NCBI GenBank assembly: GCA_025024175.1
Contig: QCXZ01000064.1
Span: 25,106,286 to 25,170,285, forward strand
Direction: 5' to 3'
From: Rhyzopertha dominica
Taxonomy: Eukaryota; Arthropoda; Insecta; Coleoptera; Bostrichidae
DNA length: 64,000 bases
Both the position numbers and the translations under genes were made by a program. Shown piece by piece: positions 43,721 to 56,727 of this stretch (positions within the stretch are counted from its first letter, which is position 1; each line of letters starts with the position of its first letter). The notes under the pieces are model-generated. The model saw nothing but the letters and a program-made list of their open reading frames with translations. It was not told the origin of the DNA and made no database searches.

Positions 43721-45455
43721 AATATACCTGTCAATACTCTTGTGCACTTATTTTGTATGATATAAACGCGTGGGGCTCTACTGCGGATAGAAGACTATCT
43801 TTCTTGGTCCAAACATAGGTATAAACAGCGGAGGAAACCAAAAGTGGTAAAAGTACAAGGCTATTACAAGACTGGATACGGAAGATACGTTATAAATGGT
43901 TCCAGAATCCAATTGTTCAGTGAAGTTTTTTTAACACGCCCTTTTGTATTTTTTGTCTTTTGTCAATAAACTATAAATTCAAAATAATCTAGCTTATTCA
44001 TGTAAATTTTCTCTTATTTTCAATAAACCATATTATTATTATTATTAACATGCAGTTCTCTATAAATCTAGCATACTCAAAATTAGAAAAGAAAGAAAGT
44101 CAATTTGTTCATTAATAAAACAGGAAGCTTTTGAGAGGCCTATACATTTATTATCTTAAATACAAAAATTGCCATTAACGACATTATGTATTCGTCATCA
44201 AGAATTGGTTTAGAATGTGAAACAACTACAAAAAGTAAGAGGAAACTTTCCTTTCACGTTGGTAAGGAATAACTTCTTCTTGCGTTCTCTTTAACTAAAA
44301 CAAAATCAAAACCTATGCAATATTCTGCTGGTACCGCACCATATTGATACTGAGACCAGAATAAGATCGGCTCTGCTCTAAGTACTAAGTTCGCCCCGCA
44401 TGGCTAGACTATTACGGACTACTTCCAACTCCCAAATCTATCAATTCCTGGCATTCTTGCATTGATACTGAACCCCTGCGTAATTGTAGTCACGAAAGGA
44501 CTAAAAATAGATCGCGATTTTCGGTTGTTTTTTGCTCTTACGATGCTGACCAAGTAACTCTTTAACTAACCAGTACGCTGAACCGAACTGCAGCTGCAGC
44601 GGCACGAAATACTTCAATGTCAAGAACATGTTTCATGTTGATTCAGTTAAAGTCAAACAGACAGCCTCCAACACAATCANTTGCTTTTGGCTACACCAAG
44701 GTCCATCTAGCTTTCGAAAACCCTTATCAATATTAGTTTTGGTATCCACTTCGTGACGAATATATAATATTAATTTTGGTTTTAGCAAAGCCATGTGATT
44801 CGAAGTAGCTTTTCGGGACACTATTTTGCCGCCAATCTCGATATTGAATGTTACATAGGTAATAATCCTAACAATTTTTTGCAGTTATTTAAAGTACCTC
44901 AAAACATAAAACTGGATGGCGTGAAATATTGTAAAACCAGAATTACTAGAATAAGAACCCAGATTTGATCAGCAATTTTTGAATAAAAAATGTTTAGACA
45001 GAATCTCAAGCGGATATAAAAGCATTGAATCAAGATCAATATAACAGCCAACTCCATTTTTAAACTATAAATACAGGAATTAGTTAAATTGCATCTCTCC
45101 ACTCGATTACTGAGGTTTAGAAAAATGTAGTTCTACTCAAGTACACAGATCGTTAAAGTATAAGGTGTTTTCTAACTGGTGCTGTTGAAATTATTAAGGA
45201 TATTTAACTATAACTAGTTGGAATGTAGCTCAATTACTTTTTATGAATTTAAGTACTTCTTTAAATTCTTCTCCAGTTTTAATGATCCACTTTCAGTGAA
45301 ATATATTTTTTCTAGTATTTAACTACATTGTTCAAATACATGTTTCCACAATTTTCTTGCTGCTAACAAAATAGGAAATCCTGAACAACGAACGCTTAAG
45401 TGGCTATATATTTTTGTGAAAATGTACACCTTTTATTACTTTCGCATAAAACCTC
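43721..45455. other. Intergenic stretch without recognised gene
   Basis: AT-rich sequence with a short ATT microsatellite at about 44030-44046. No gene, RNA or transposon was recognised. Confidence 0.35.
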
Positions 45456-46144
45456 CCCTCTGATGTAGTTAAATTATTGATTGATTGATTAAACCAGCGT
45501 ACGGTCAGCATTTCTGCCACTCCCGGATATACTGCCGGGCCGGCCGTCTACTCTGGGTTGGAGGGGTACATGCTGATTGCTAGTAGTGCGACTGCCTAGC
45601 GCAAGTTAAGGAAATATAAGGACTGAATGGGAAGGTTACATAGGTAACATTAATATTCTTTGAATGTTTTCTTGGTGCTGTTGACATCATCGGTCCATTT
45701 CAGAGTCGCTTGATTAATTCTTGTACCTTGTGCTTTTTTTCTAGCCATTATTTTTCATTTTTCCCTGGCTTCTGAATTATCCTCTCTAAAGTTGCTTTTC
45801 TCGTAAAGCCCGTGTCCTCTTTTCTTAGCTCCCAAGTCTTCCGTGTGGTTTGCCTCTTTTCTTTAGATGTGTCCCTAGTATTTGATGTGTTTGATGTCGG
45901 TTCGGCTCGGCTGCATTGTTCGTCTTGTTGGAGGTCGTTTAAGAGTGCTGAGATTCTGTAGGCATTTCTTGAACAGTTTTTTCCAAGCTACTTCTGAGCT
46001 TCGGGGGTAGTTTCCGCCTTCCAGGATTTATGTACCGTTATTGTGTAATTTCTTGTTTACACTTAACTATATACATGGAACTTCATTATAGCGACCCCAA
46101 CAATGATAATAGTAACGCAACCCTCTGATGTAGTTCAATTATTG
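45456..46144 (-). mobile_element. 5'-truncated LINE-like insertion with 24-bp target duplication
   Basis: CCCTCTGATGTAGTT(A/C)AATTATTG occurs at 45456-45479 and 46121-46144 (one mismatch) around a 641-bp GC-richer segment. Next to the left repeat lies ATTGATTGATTAA, which on the minus strand is an (AATC)n 3' tail, as seen in several LINE clades. Minus-strand reading near the middle gives KAQGTRINQATLKWTDDVNSTKK, which loosely recalls the end of LINE ORF2 (RW.DD). The family is not identified. Confidence 0.55.
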
Positions 46145-47100
46145 TAAATATATTACGAATGAATTTAAAATTGTAGTTATATATTTTCGTGAACTTTGTA
46201 TTAAAAGCGTGAAGCTTAGATAAATTTCTTACTTAAGGTAAGTAGTTGCAGTTGAGCTCAAATAAATTGTATAAAGTAATTTTAACAACACTAGATATCG
46301 TGAGTTCTGCATAAGTTTTCGTCCTTTCTATAACGGAATTTTCGCCGAAAGTTGTTTCTTAGGTATATTATACCTTTACTAGTACGAAGTACCAAATTCA
46401 ATGAAATTGATCCACTGATTTTCAGGTAAGTAAGTATTAAAAATGCAGCCAACATTGAAATTTATTTTTTAGGAATGGGGAAAACGTTTTTATCTCTGTA
46501 TCAATTTCAGTTCAAAATCGCTAACTATTAAATTGATTATGACGATTCTGAACTTTCAATTAAAATGCTGTTGATTTTTAGGGTCCAAGATAAAATTAAG
46601 TAATCTTTACTTTGTGATGTTTAATAACTAAAAAAAAACTAACGTTCGGCAATTAATTTTTTTTAGTTTTCTGGCATAAACTACATCTCGAAAAGAGACA
46701 AGAATAGACGATTGGACGAATGCTAAAAAATTATGTTTGCATCTTAAATATTTACGTTAACAAAAAAAATTATAAAATACACCACGTGCACTAGATATAT
46801 TATCCGCTTCTTTGGTTGAAATAAATTGTAAACTTCACTCACTTTATTATACAGTTTCACTCCTATTTTGTTATCAATCAAACATAGAGAGGGAGGACAT
46901 TTTTCGACGCATATTACCGAAGAAGCATGCAGATTAACGTGCAACTCCTTAAAATTACTCGGTATGCCCATGCATAACAATCCGCCATTGCTACCATAAC
47001 CGAATGCGCATCAATTAAAAAGGTCGTCGATATATAATTTATAACTATATTGTGCTGCATCGCAGCGAAGTTACATGAAAATATCAGTGCCACACCTCTC
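46145..47100. other. Intergenic stretch without recognised gene
   Basis: AT-rich sequence. A 78-codon frame on the minus strand (46744-46980) has no recognised similarity. Confidence 0.35.
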
Positions 47101-47110
47101 TTCCGACCAA

Positions 47111-47138
47111 GGGACCAATCAGAATGTGGTATAAAAGG
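47111..47138 (+). promoter_or_regulatory. Possible RNA polymerase II core promoter
   Basis: GACCAATCAG (CCAAT box) lies about 10 bp before TATAAAAGG (47130-47138). The segment is GC-richer than its flanks, and CAG/GTTAGG at about 47176, about 40 bp downstream of the TATA, could be a 5' splice site. No coding exon was recognised nearby. CCAAT is usually further from TATA, so this is weak. Confidence 0.3.
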
Positions 47139-47179
47139 AAAGATTATCAGGCAGACCCAGACGGCTATTATTACAGGTT

Positions 47180-50100
47180 AGGATCGGTTTATAAATATGT
47201 ATGATCCGTAAAGAACACGCTATAACATATACGTGTGCTGCTTGCTTAATAATTCTTATGTGCAACAGGAATACATAAGCGGAGGACGAAATTATAACGT
47301 GATGCGGCTTTATGAAAGATTCAGCGGGACGCTATAGCTGGTTTATCGGGGCGATTATTTGGGAACTGAATTTCGAGTGACAGGTAAATTTAGGAAACTG
47401 ACATTTGGGAGCCACGCCATGGTCCGGTCAGTGCACTCTGACGTGATTGCTATTTGAGTGTCTTGTGGGTAGTTTGGAGGAATATTTGCTTATTCAAACG
47501 TTGTCGTTCACCTTATTAGGTTTTTGTATTTGGAGAGTCTGTGTTAGTAATATTACCTAAATTATATATTGAAAGAGGTTAACAGTCTTTTTAGCAATAT
47601 GTATTTTAACAATAATAGTTTTGCAACTGCGATAAATAAAAGTTTCTGACTGACATAAACGGCACCTTCTGCAGAAGGTAAGCTGAGAAATAGAATGATT
47701 GTTATTAATCCCTAAAGGATATTATAGCAAGATCTTTCCTGTTATTAGATGCATATATCTGGCGTATATAATAACTACAAATTAATAAAAGCTTTGATTG
47801 GTGTTAATCCAATAAATGATTTCATCATTAAACAAAGCTTCAAGAGTACCGCATTACAACACATAGTCCATGAAATGATAGTATGCACATTTGTATATCA
47901 CTTTTGATTTTTTAGATAACAAAGCTTATAAAGCAGTACTTAACTCATTCTCTATTGCTCTGGAAAAGTTTCATGCTGGTATGAACAACTCATCATCGCT
48001 CATTCTCGTTAAGCACCTTAATGGAAGTGAAAAAAGAACCATATGTTCTCAAATTAAACGATTTGCGAAAAAAATTGTATACATAGACCTGTTAGGAACT
48101 ATATTCAAACATATGCCAATAAAAAATTGCAAAAAAAAATAAATAATTATAGAAATTTAAAAATACAGTCATTTCATCATTACTAGCAAAGGTCAGAAAC
48201 CAGAGAGTGGCATCAAAAGTATTTAGAAATATCCCCAAGAACAATCCAAACAGCCAACAAAAGGAAGCAAGCCTAACAAACATATTTAATCTTTACCCGA
48301 CTCAGCTCTAAACAATACATTTCAGTTTAAGAATTTATAAACAGCCCTACCAGAAGCAGGTGTTCCAGTAGTAACTTCATCAAAACCAGTTCATACAAGA
48401 ACAGAAAACAAGAATCTTGCTTTCTGGTAACCAATACATAAAAACAAGTTACGAGTTGCAAAGAAAATGTCACCCATGAACCTTTGGAGTAAGAACATTA
48501 ATTCTTAGTTCATTCAAAACTATACTATCGAATCCTGATCAACCATCAATCACTGAAACTGTCACAGTGAAAGTCAGAGGAGAATTAGAATTAATCAGAT
48601 CTCTCTGTGAAAAATACAATCCTCTCATAACAAAATTAACAATTTTCAATTTAAATATTTAAACTTATATAAATTAATTAACTAATTAATATTATATCTA
48701 TAACATTAAATTTCGTCAATCACAACATAATACATCTGATAATTTGAAGTCAGTGCAGTGCATCATATTTATTAGTGGAATCATTTAATAGAAATTATAA
48801 ATAATGGGTGCTCTTTAGATATAGTTTTATTTCCTTAATTTACAACAACCCGGTTTATTCTAATATTATGCAAAATAATTTTCATCTCAATAATGCGTTA
48901 ATTAAAGATGCATTAACTTGTGTAAAAAATATAGTTTTCTAGTAAAACTTACACAATGATATGAAATCTTTTAGAAAAATTTTTAGAAAATAATAATAAT
49001 TTGTTAGTTAATAGTTACATCCTGCAAATTGGACGTACCAATAGAGAATTCCATGTTGTGTTAAGAAACGTTCATGGCAGTCACACGCGAGCTCTTAGGA
49101 ATTTGCAAGTGTCTGCAAGGCAAATAAAATGTTTCTTTTTAATTTATCATTCTTACGTAATTACGTAAATCAGTTATTGCTGCAGATAAACTAAAAAATG
49201 CTTTCAAATTTTATATTTACACTTAGAATAAGAGTAGAAATAACCACACCAAAAAAAAGAACCGAGCGATATTAAACAAAATCAAAGAAGGTGAAAGCTT
49301 GAATGTAATTTTTTTATATACAACATAGTTACTGAAGTCTGTTCAAGGCTAGAAGCTGTAAAGCATTAATTTTATCTTAAGTATCTCTTCAGCACATTTT
49401 GATAAGTTACATGTACCAGAACAGGTATCTATACACCAATTATTTTCAAGAAATAACATGTGTGCATAATGCCGTAAAAGTTATTGGCATTAATTTGAAT
49501 GACTTTCAAATATAGATAGTATGTGACAAAAATTCCATTGGCATTATTAGATGCACATCTAATCGATTAAGCAATAGAAATTGCATCGATACTTTCTATA
49601 ATAATTATGTCTAATGATTTTGTTTATTATGAAACCGCCATCTCGAAAATGTGGTTAGGTGCAGATCGTTACGACAGTGTACTGTCTACTACTATTATCA
49701 AACGGGTTACCATTCACTCTTCTCTAATAAGGTATGTAAGTGCAAATGTGTAAAAATTAGGTGTACCTAATATAATATCCATGCATTTATGCGGATTCAT
49801 TTGTTGAGCTTTGTCTTGACCGTCCAAACCATGAGCTGTCTTGGTTCACTAAATCTTAAATGGATAAAAGTGAAGGAGATTTATCTGCTTAGACCGAAGG
49901 ATTGATTATTTTATCAAATGAATAGGTATCTATAAATTAAAAGGTGTTATAAACAGCGCTGATGTTTGACGGTTAACAAGAAATAAAGTCGTTGCCTTGC
50001 TTGCTTACACATTTGTTCAACTTCATTGACAAACTGAGGACCTTCAAGATTTTTTATAAGCCACGATCTATAAACTTTATGATGATAATTTGCATATAAA

Positions 50101-50954
50101 GAGTGACCCACTGAAAAGTAACCTAACTATGCATTTTTTATGAGAACAGGGGTTAAATATCAGTTTATTTAGAATACATCAAAATTGCTTTACAGCTAGC
50201 TGCAATATTTAAGAACCAATTCTGTTGTAAAAATTATATCTCTTACTTAATTGCTGGAAATATGGTTACCACCAACTTCTATGCAACAGTACAATTGCTG
50301 ATCATATCTGGTGTTTATGATGCATTGCATTAAATCTTGTTAACAACTGGGTTAAGTTTTGTAAATCTTATTCCTTATATGACCTCGCACGAATAAGTAC
50401 AATGAGGTCATGTCTGTGGATCTGGCGAGTCATTCGATGGAGCCTCTCCTTCAGTCCATCGATCCATAAATCTTTAATTTCAAAACTCTTCATCTCGCTG
50501 AAACTTAAAACTTGTTTGTGATATATTTACCGCCATTTTCTACAACATAACTTTGTAATAACAAGTCCAGGTACAGTTCTTTCCTTAGATTGTGAGGTAG
50601 GAAAAAGGTTCAACAATATGATTTTCAAAAATACCTGGCCAAACGTTATTTTTCAGGTTGTTTTAGAGAATTGATATTTGCCGGGAAAATAACTATTTAA
50701 CAAATAATTTGAATTATTAATTATTTGTTGGCTTATTAGCTCACAAAATTCGAAAGTCAGTCGTAGCGTTCTTATTGATTTTGCGAGTTAGACGATTTCT
50801 ACATGGATTATATTTGTAATCCTTATAAGAACCTTTTACACAGTAGTTAGTACATGTTTACTTGCATGTATTTTATTAGGTAGGTATTTGGCGTAACTCC
50901 AGCTTATTTTAGTATACCATATGTAATTAACTTACGTGATATTTTAATGTGTTA
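47180..50954. other. Long AT-rich stretch without recognised gene
   Basis: A frame at 47891-48142, and broken frames after it to about 48640, show a less AT-biased, possibly once-coding texture (for example AKVRNQRVASKVFRNIPKNN). I recognise no family. Nothing else was seen. Confidence 0.3.
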
Positions 50955-51148
50955 ACAGGCATTTACATGAACTGAAAAAGTATTGCCAACTTTGACCGGG
51001 GTTTGAACCCGGAACCATTAGAACACCAGTCAAACGCTATAACCACAGAGCTATAAAGCCCTATTCCAAATCGAGGTCAATGCGGCATATGTACATCAAA
51101 GTTTACTATGTAACGCTGCTGAACGCCATCCATCGCATTTGCAGCTGA
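50955..51148 (-). mobile_element. SINE with internal tRNA-like module
   Basis: On the minus strand, a leader (CAGCTGCAAATGCG..., then ATAGTAAACTTTGATGTACA and GACCTCGATTTGG) precedes a tRNA-like module at 51060-50991. The module has GGGCTTTATAGCTCTGTGG (A-box region) and GGTTCCGGGTTCAAACCCCGG (T arm with B box). A tail CAATACTTTTTCAG follows. The same order of parts is found at 63738-63929. The tRNA part is not at the extreme 5' end, unlike most tRNA SINEs. Confidence 0.7.
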
Positions 51149-51240
51149 ACCGCGTTGAGCAGCAGTATATAGTAAACTTTGATGTACACATGCCGCTTTG
51201 ACCTTGGATTTGAAAATGGCTTTGATAGTTCAGTGTTACC
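51149..51240 (+). mobile_element. Truncated second SINE copy, head-to-head with the first
   Basis: GCAGCAGTATATAGTAAACTTTGATG, TGCCGCTTTGACC and GGATTTGAAAATGGCTTTGATAGTTCAGTG match the leader and A-box region of the neighbour in the opposite orientation. It stops near the A box at 51236. Together the two copies form a palindrome around 51112-51168. Confidence 0.65.
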
Positions 51241-52429
51241 CCTCTTTAGGGGTTGAAGTGGAGCAAACGAGAAATATACTTTCAAGGGTCTCCCTTGAAG
51301 AAAAAATTTGAGCTATTCGAGCGTTTTTTTTTAAATTTTATCAAAATGTCAAAAACTGTATGGTGGCTTGTTTTCGGCAGTCCACTCGATATGTACCTAT
51401 ATCATAATTTACAAATAATACCTACAGTCAAGCGAATGAATGATTTTGAAAATTGCACATTTTTAAATATTTTCGGTGGGTAGAACTACTCATACTTACA
51501 ACAATACTTAAGTATAAGCCTGAAATATTAGTTGCAGCTAAATTGAGATATGAACCTGGAAAGCATTCGATATCGTCAGATTATTCCACAAATTAAACCA
51601 TAACAAATATTGGCATAATAAAGAATGCCATAGCCAATATGCGAGCAAAAAGTGCTAAAAGAAATATTTGATACGGCAGCTGTCGAGCTCTACAGAAGGA
51701 TTGGAAAATGCGGATAATTATACTAGCACATAACTCATTTAAGCATAGTAGCAAAAAGAAAGAGGTATGGATAACAAGCTGAGAACAAGCATAGAGTCCG
51801 GAGTAACAAAAATATTTTCGAACAAGTAACTTGGAATCAACGAATTCCTAGGTTGTGGATGGATTAAGGCAAAGGAAGGGGGTGTTAAGCCTAACACTGC
51901 TTATCATGGTGATAGACGATATTGTAGACTAACAAGGTAGCACTTATACACCAAAAGCTTTTACAAGTTAATTTTCATAATAAAAATGATGAGTTTACTG
52001 GTTATATATTTAGTTATTAAGAAATATTAAGAAATGAAGTATATGAGCTGATATGTATGTATCAGTAACTTTGTGTACGTATCTAATAATCTTATTGATA
52101 TTGAAACAACTGTGACTGTTGTACGTCAGCTGGTGTGACTACGTTGCCCAAATACCTTTTAGAGAACTCTTACGAATTGCCCTCTATCCTTGGAATTGTC
52201 AGCGAGTAGAGAATTATTGTTAAATTTTTAACAGCGATTATGTTTCTTCCTTCTTGTTAATTACAGAACTTAAATTCTGAAATGCATTTTTTTATCAATT
52301 CGTATTGAAATACTAATAAAAAACACAATTCTGATTAATAACACTTCGTCAAAATTGTGTCAGTCTATAATTTAGGAACCTGAAAGCCCGTTTTGATTTT
52401 TGTATTTGGCAAAATTCATTCACCCGGAT
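51241..52429. other. Intergenic stretch without recognised gene
   Basis: AT-rich sequence. The frame at 51253-51483 has no recognised similarity. Confidence 0.35.
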
Positions 52430-52950
52430 GATCCATTGACCCGCCAAGGTAATCTAGCACTCGCAGTCCAGTCCCTCACAATAACAATAAAATTTAACGA
52501 TAACGACGTCCTCCCTCACCGGGTCCCAATTCCGATTCATTGAAAATCGGCAAGGGTCCAACAAAAGGCCCATTCAGAAAAACTGCTCATCAACATTCGG
52601 GGGCATGTGGCGCCATAGGCGGGCGTCTGCCGAAATCGGGATACATAATTATAATCATTTGAGGAGCACGCAGTGATACACGCTCTTTTTTCTCTTCTTC
52701 ACATTTTCTAATGACACTAAACCGGTGCGCCGACGGAATTATTAGGGAGGTGTCCTTCCATCCGTTCTCCAGGAAATTACACGTCCTCACGGAATGGTTA
52801 TCTCTACACGGGACTAATAAGGCTCCCGTCAGCTCGGGCGGTGGCCTTTTTGTGTTTTGGGGTTTCGTGACATTTTTCATTGTGGCCGGATTTCGACTGC
52901 CTGTGCTCGCCAACGATGTTCTTACAGGTGCAAGAATGCGTCTGTTTCCT
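52430..52950. other. GC-rich island, possible conserved non-coding block
   Basis: About 500 bp clearly richer in GC than the surroundings, with CpG-containing words. It is open in short frames on both strands (for example 52590-52961 minus and 52711-53055 plus), but neither resembles a protein family. It could be a promoter/enhancer or a piece of an unknown element. Confidence 0.35.
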
Positions 52951-53303
52951 AAATTTAACAAAATCTTGTACTATTTACTATTTAGTTATTATATATTTCT
53001 TAAATTCATTCTCACATCAAAACAAAATTCGTTTGCTAACTACTTTTGCAGATAATAATAATATAATATAATTTATTGGTGCTAATAGTACAAATGTATT
53101 TTAAACAGGTCAACACAAAAAAAATATACATTTTACAAATGACTTACGAATCAGGTACTATTTCTCTTATAGCTCTTCTTTGTAATTTAAACAATGGCTA
53201 TGCTGAATCAGATGTCCCCACAAAGTAATACAGTATTGCAAATGAGTTTGTATTGGCCCAAACGAGACAGTTAGCTAAATTACGTATTAGGTNAATATTT
53301 TTA

Positions 53304-54000
53304 CAGGGGTTCTATAAATGATTCATGCATCCAGGGCGCTTATGGAAATGGTCGATCAAATCGGTATGCCGCCTCTCAGGAAGGTGAACACAACAATTGC
53401 TTTGACGTATACCTGCCATCTGTCGATTGTTGAATGATTTGATATATTTTAATATGAGAAAACGCGTGGGAGTGTGTATTTTCAATATATTTTGTAATTT
53501 TTGTGCAATAAACAACTTTAAGTTTGCAGAAAGCTCACATTTCGGAGTTGTCGGCTGACACGGTTTCGTATAACTTTTAGATTATCTATCGTATTTGTGA
53601 GTTTGTGGCTACAGTAATCCTTTTAAATAATTGCAATATGATGGACTGAAAGATGTTTTTACCTGCCGCAATGATAAAATTCACAAACTAAGTGGCATTA
53701 ACATTAGCTGCACTACACAAAGCTTCCACAGTACAAGATGTAGACTGTAGAGGTTACCACAAGCCTACTATACCAATAATTATTGTTATTTATTACCTTT
53801 GAAAGCAAAATAGAACCGTAAATTGTTGGAAAATCAATTTTATGAATGTAACTTGATCTGCAACCTTCAGCACTATCGTGCTGATTAATGTTCAGTGATA
53901 GCCGTGCATATTGTAGCTTGGCAGCAGTTATATAAAGGCGGCACAAAGAATTCAGAAATCAACGCCGCCCGCGTTGCATGAATCATTTATAAAAACCCTG
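53304..54000. mobile_element. TA-flanked DNA element with CAGGG terminal inverted repeats
   Basis: Left end CAGGGGTTCTATAAATGATT (53304) and right end AATCATTTATAAAAACCCTG (to 54000) are inverted repeats of about 28 bp with a few mismatches, and TA sits outside each end (53302-53303 and 54001-54002). This is the form of Tc1/mariner-superfamily elements. The 697-bp interior has no recognisable transposase, so it is non-autonomous. One N lies at 53293, just outside. Confidence 0.65.
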
Positions 54001-54002
54001 TA

Positions 54003-56727
54003 CAAGTTTTCCAGTAACGGTGTTAATGTGTTGATGCAAAGATATACTAGAATCAATGCACACGCCAAGAAATTTTGTATAGTCTACGGAGTCTGCGCCT
54101 CGCCTAAGCGCAAAAGTTACCTTAACTCTTTTTTCTGTAATGTTAATTTAACTCTTGTTGAAAACAAACCGACGAACAAATGTTACAACCTACGGTAGTA
54201 ATATCAGCATACAGTGGTATACAGTATGGCTGACCCAAAATTGAGTCCTAAGAGTCTCAGTAGATTTTACTAATAGCTTTGGTACATTTGATCTCCACAC
54301 CTTGCTTCATTTATAACATTTCGCTGGTTTGGGACATGCTTAAGCCAGTGATGAGGATTTATCATACAGGACGGTAGCAGAAAGTAAGAATTGGCCCTGG
54401 GTTACCTGATAACTTGTACACCACTGCAGGTGTATCACATAATGACCAGGAAGCATACATTCAGCTAAAGTTTGCGTTTCTAGCCGAAGTGTTTTAGACA
54501 TTGAATGCAAAACTGAATCACTTGTTTTACTGCATTTTAATTATTGCCATATTTCATACAATTGTTTGTTACAGAGCAACAATGAGCGTGGTTGCCGCGT
54601 AAAAACAGTATATAATTAATCAGGTCTTTACAATACTATGACGATTGTTCAAAGTTTTATGACCTGGTTATTATTGAGTTTCAAAGTAAAAATTTAAAAA
54701 GCGGTCAACTATCTGCCGGAAAAGGTTCTCGATTTCAGATAATCCAACAAAAAGTTGTCACATGCTACATAATAAAAATCGACCATTGCTATTATAATTT
54801 CGCTGGTTTCAATCTCTTAGTTCTTGTTAAATTTTGTATTCTTCTGCAACTATATTATAGCTCCATTCTAATGATGAATTTTATGATTAGTATGCAGGGT
54901 TTTTCCATTTAGTAACTAGGGTTAGTGTTTGTTTTTCGTTTTTTTTTCAGACCTGATGATGCAGTCACAACATTGCAAAACTAAAATTGTTTACAGGGTT
55001 TATTTTTAGATGGTGAGGAGTGATGTAGTATTCAATGCAAAAGAAAGACAAAAAATGTGAATATATTGAATATCATGGGCGTAGGTTTTCATACAAGAAC
55101 GCTAAGAGGTATTCAAAAGCGATAAATGGCATGTTTAACTTTAATAATATTAGCAAAACTAGGGCTGCGGCTTTCGTTCGCTTTAGAATCTGTTATTCTT
55201 AAAGTAGGTAAGAAGTGGTACAAAAAAAACTTCAAACAAACAAAGGGGATGCTCGAAGTATTTTAATGTTCCAGAATGGATGACCTGGAATGTATTTAAC
55301 TATTTTTAGCATTTTATAGCATCCTACAATCGGGATTCCTATACTTTTGTACAATATTTATATTAATAATAAGAAACCCGGGAAAGCGAACATTTTCTGA
55401 TATTTAGGAATAAAAAACTGCTATAGTACACACTATACAAAAGCAATCCTTTACTAATTCATAGCTGCAAGGATGCAACCCGCAACTGAACAAACCCTTA
55501 AGTTTTCCCAATAGTCTTTATTATTTTATATCCATCTGTTATTTGTAGATTTCTTCCGACAGCAAGCTACAATTACTGGATATTAACTTTGCACAGGCGA
55601 GCTTCTTGGGGCGTGGTTTAAAAACGTATTGTGAAACATCCATGTTGATTTTTACCGCAATATGGAAACAAGGATCGATATTAAAGTAACTTATTGGCAT
55701 GGGTTGCAAAAAGTTAGTAAATATCTGAGATTTTTGGTACTCTCTACGGTTTGTCTTATGTGACAATGGAAGTTAATCATATTCGTCGAATTATTTACCA
55801 AATGTGGTATTCGTAGATATAGCTAATTCGTTTGTTGTTGATTTTAGGTAAATCCCATCTCGCACACATAAGATAAGGCAAATGCTAGTAGTATCGTTAG
55901 AGACAATCCAAAGCTCTATCTCTTTAAAGTCGACGTTCTAAAAATAGAATTTAATGATATTTCACATTTTAGAAACTAAATTTTTTTTCGAAATAAGTTT
56001 GTTAATTTTAGTCAATAAATTTTTTCAGTAATCGTTTGTTCAGTATGCATTAACATAGCCATTCTTAGTCGTTTCAATTTAACTCATGTGAAATCCATAT
56101 TCCTTGTTTACTGGCTTTACCACATTCTTTCAAATGTTCTTGAAAATTTGATAAGGTTGTTAATCGTGGTCTGATGCCACTAGACCCTTCGAACTTTTTA
56201 AATAAAATCAAGATTCTTCAACTTCTTCGGACATAATATAATTGAGTGGTGTCTCGTTCTCTTAACTTCCTGAACCAGAGTTGGCATTTGTTTGTCTACT
56301 AATCGATTTACCATGCATTTTCAATCTGATAAATCAATTCAGCGGTTAACTGTAGCTTAACGTTTAGCTGAGATAAGTGGGTTAAATGTCAAAAGTAAAA
56401 CAACATACAGTGATTACTTTGCTAGATTCCTAATGTTTCACAGTAAAGCTTACTCCTTTCCAGTTAGTTGCAGTTGATTGCTTCAGTCATCTTTTATTAA
56501 ATTATTTTTTTTAGTTTATCAGCCGTTGTACAATATATTCATATTAGTTAAATGGAAGTGTTCGATTTGGTCATTTAACATTGATTAAATCTCTTCTCTT
56601 ATGTTTAGTATAATTGCTTCCCTCCTGAAGCAGCTGTTATTAGACAGATAGCAGGAATGTTTATGCCTATGTGTACCGGCTTAATTTTTAGTATTAAGAA
56701 CTTTTAGGTGGCATACTAGTATGACAC
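54003..56727. other. Intergenic; isolated hammerhead-like words at about 54950
   Basis: AT-rich sequence. CCTGATGATGCAGTC...ATTGCAAAAC at 54954-54983 resembles the start of a PLE hammerhead, but GAAA has become AAAA and neither stem I nor stem III can be formed. No gene was recognised. Confidence 0.3.

Noticed and set aside
52711..53055. 114-codon plus-strand ORF as a signal-anchored protein
   Set aside because: It overlaps a similarly long minus-strand ORF in the same GC-rich block, and neither has a recognisable domain.
54950..54990. CTGATGATGCAGTC...TTGCAAAAC as a hammerhead
   Set aside because: G12 of GAAA is lost and neither stem I nor stem III can be formed. At best it is half a relic.
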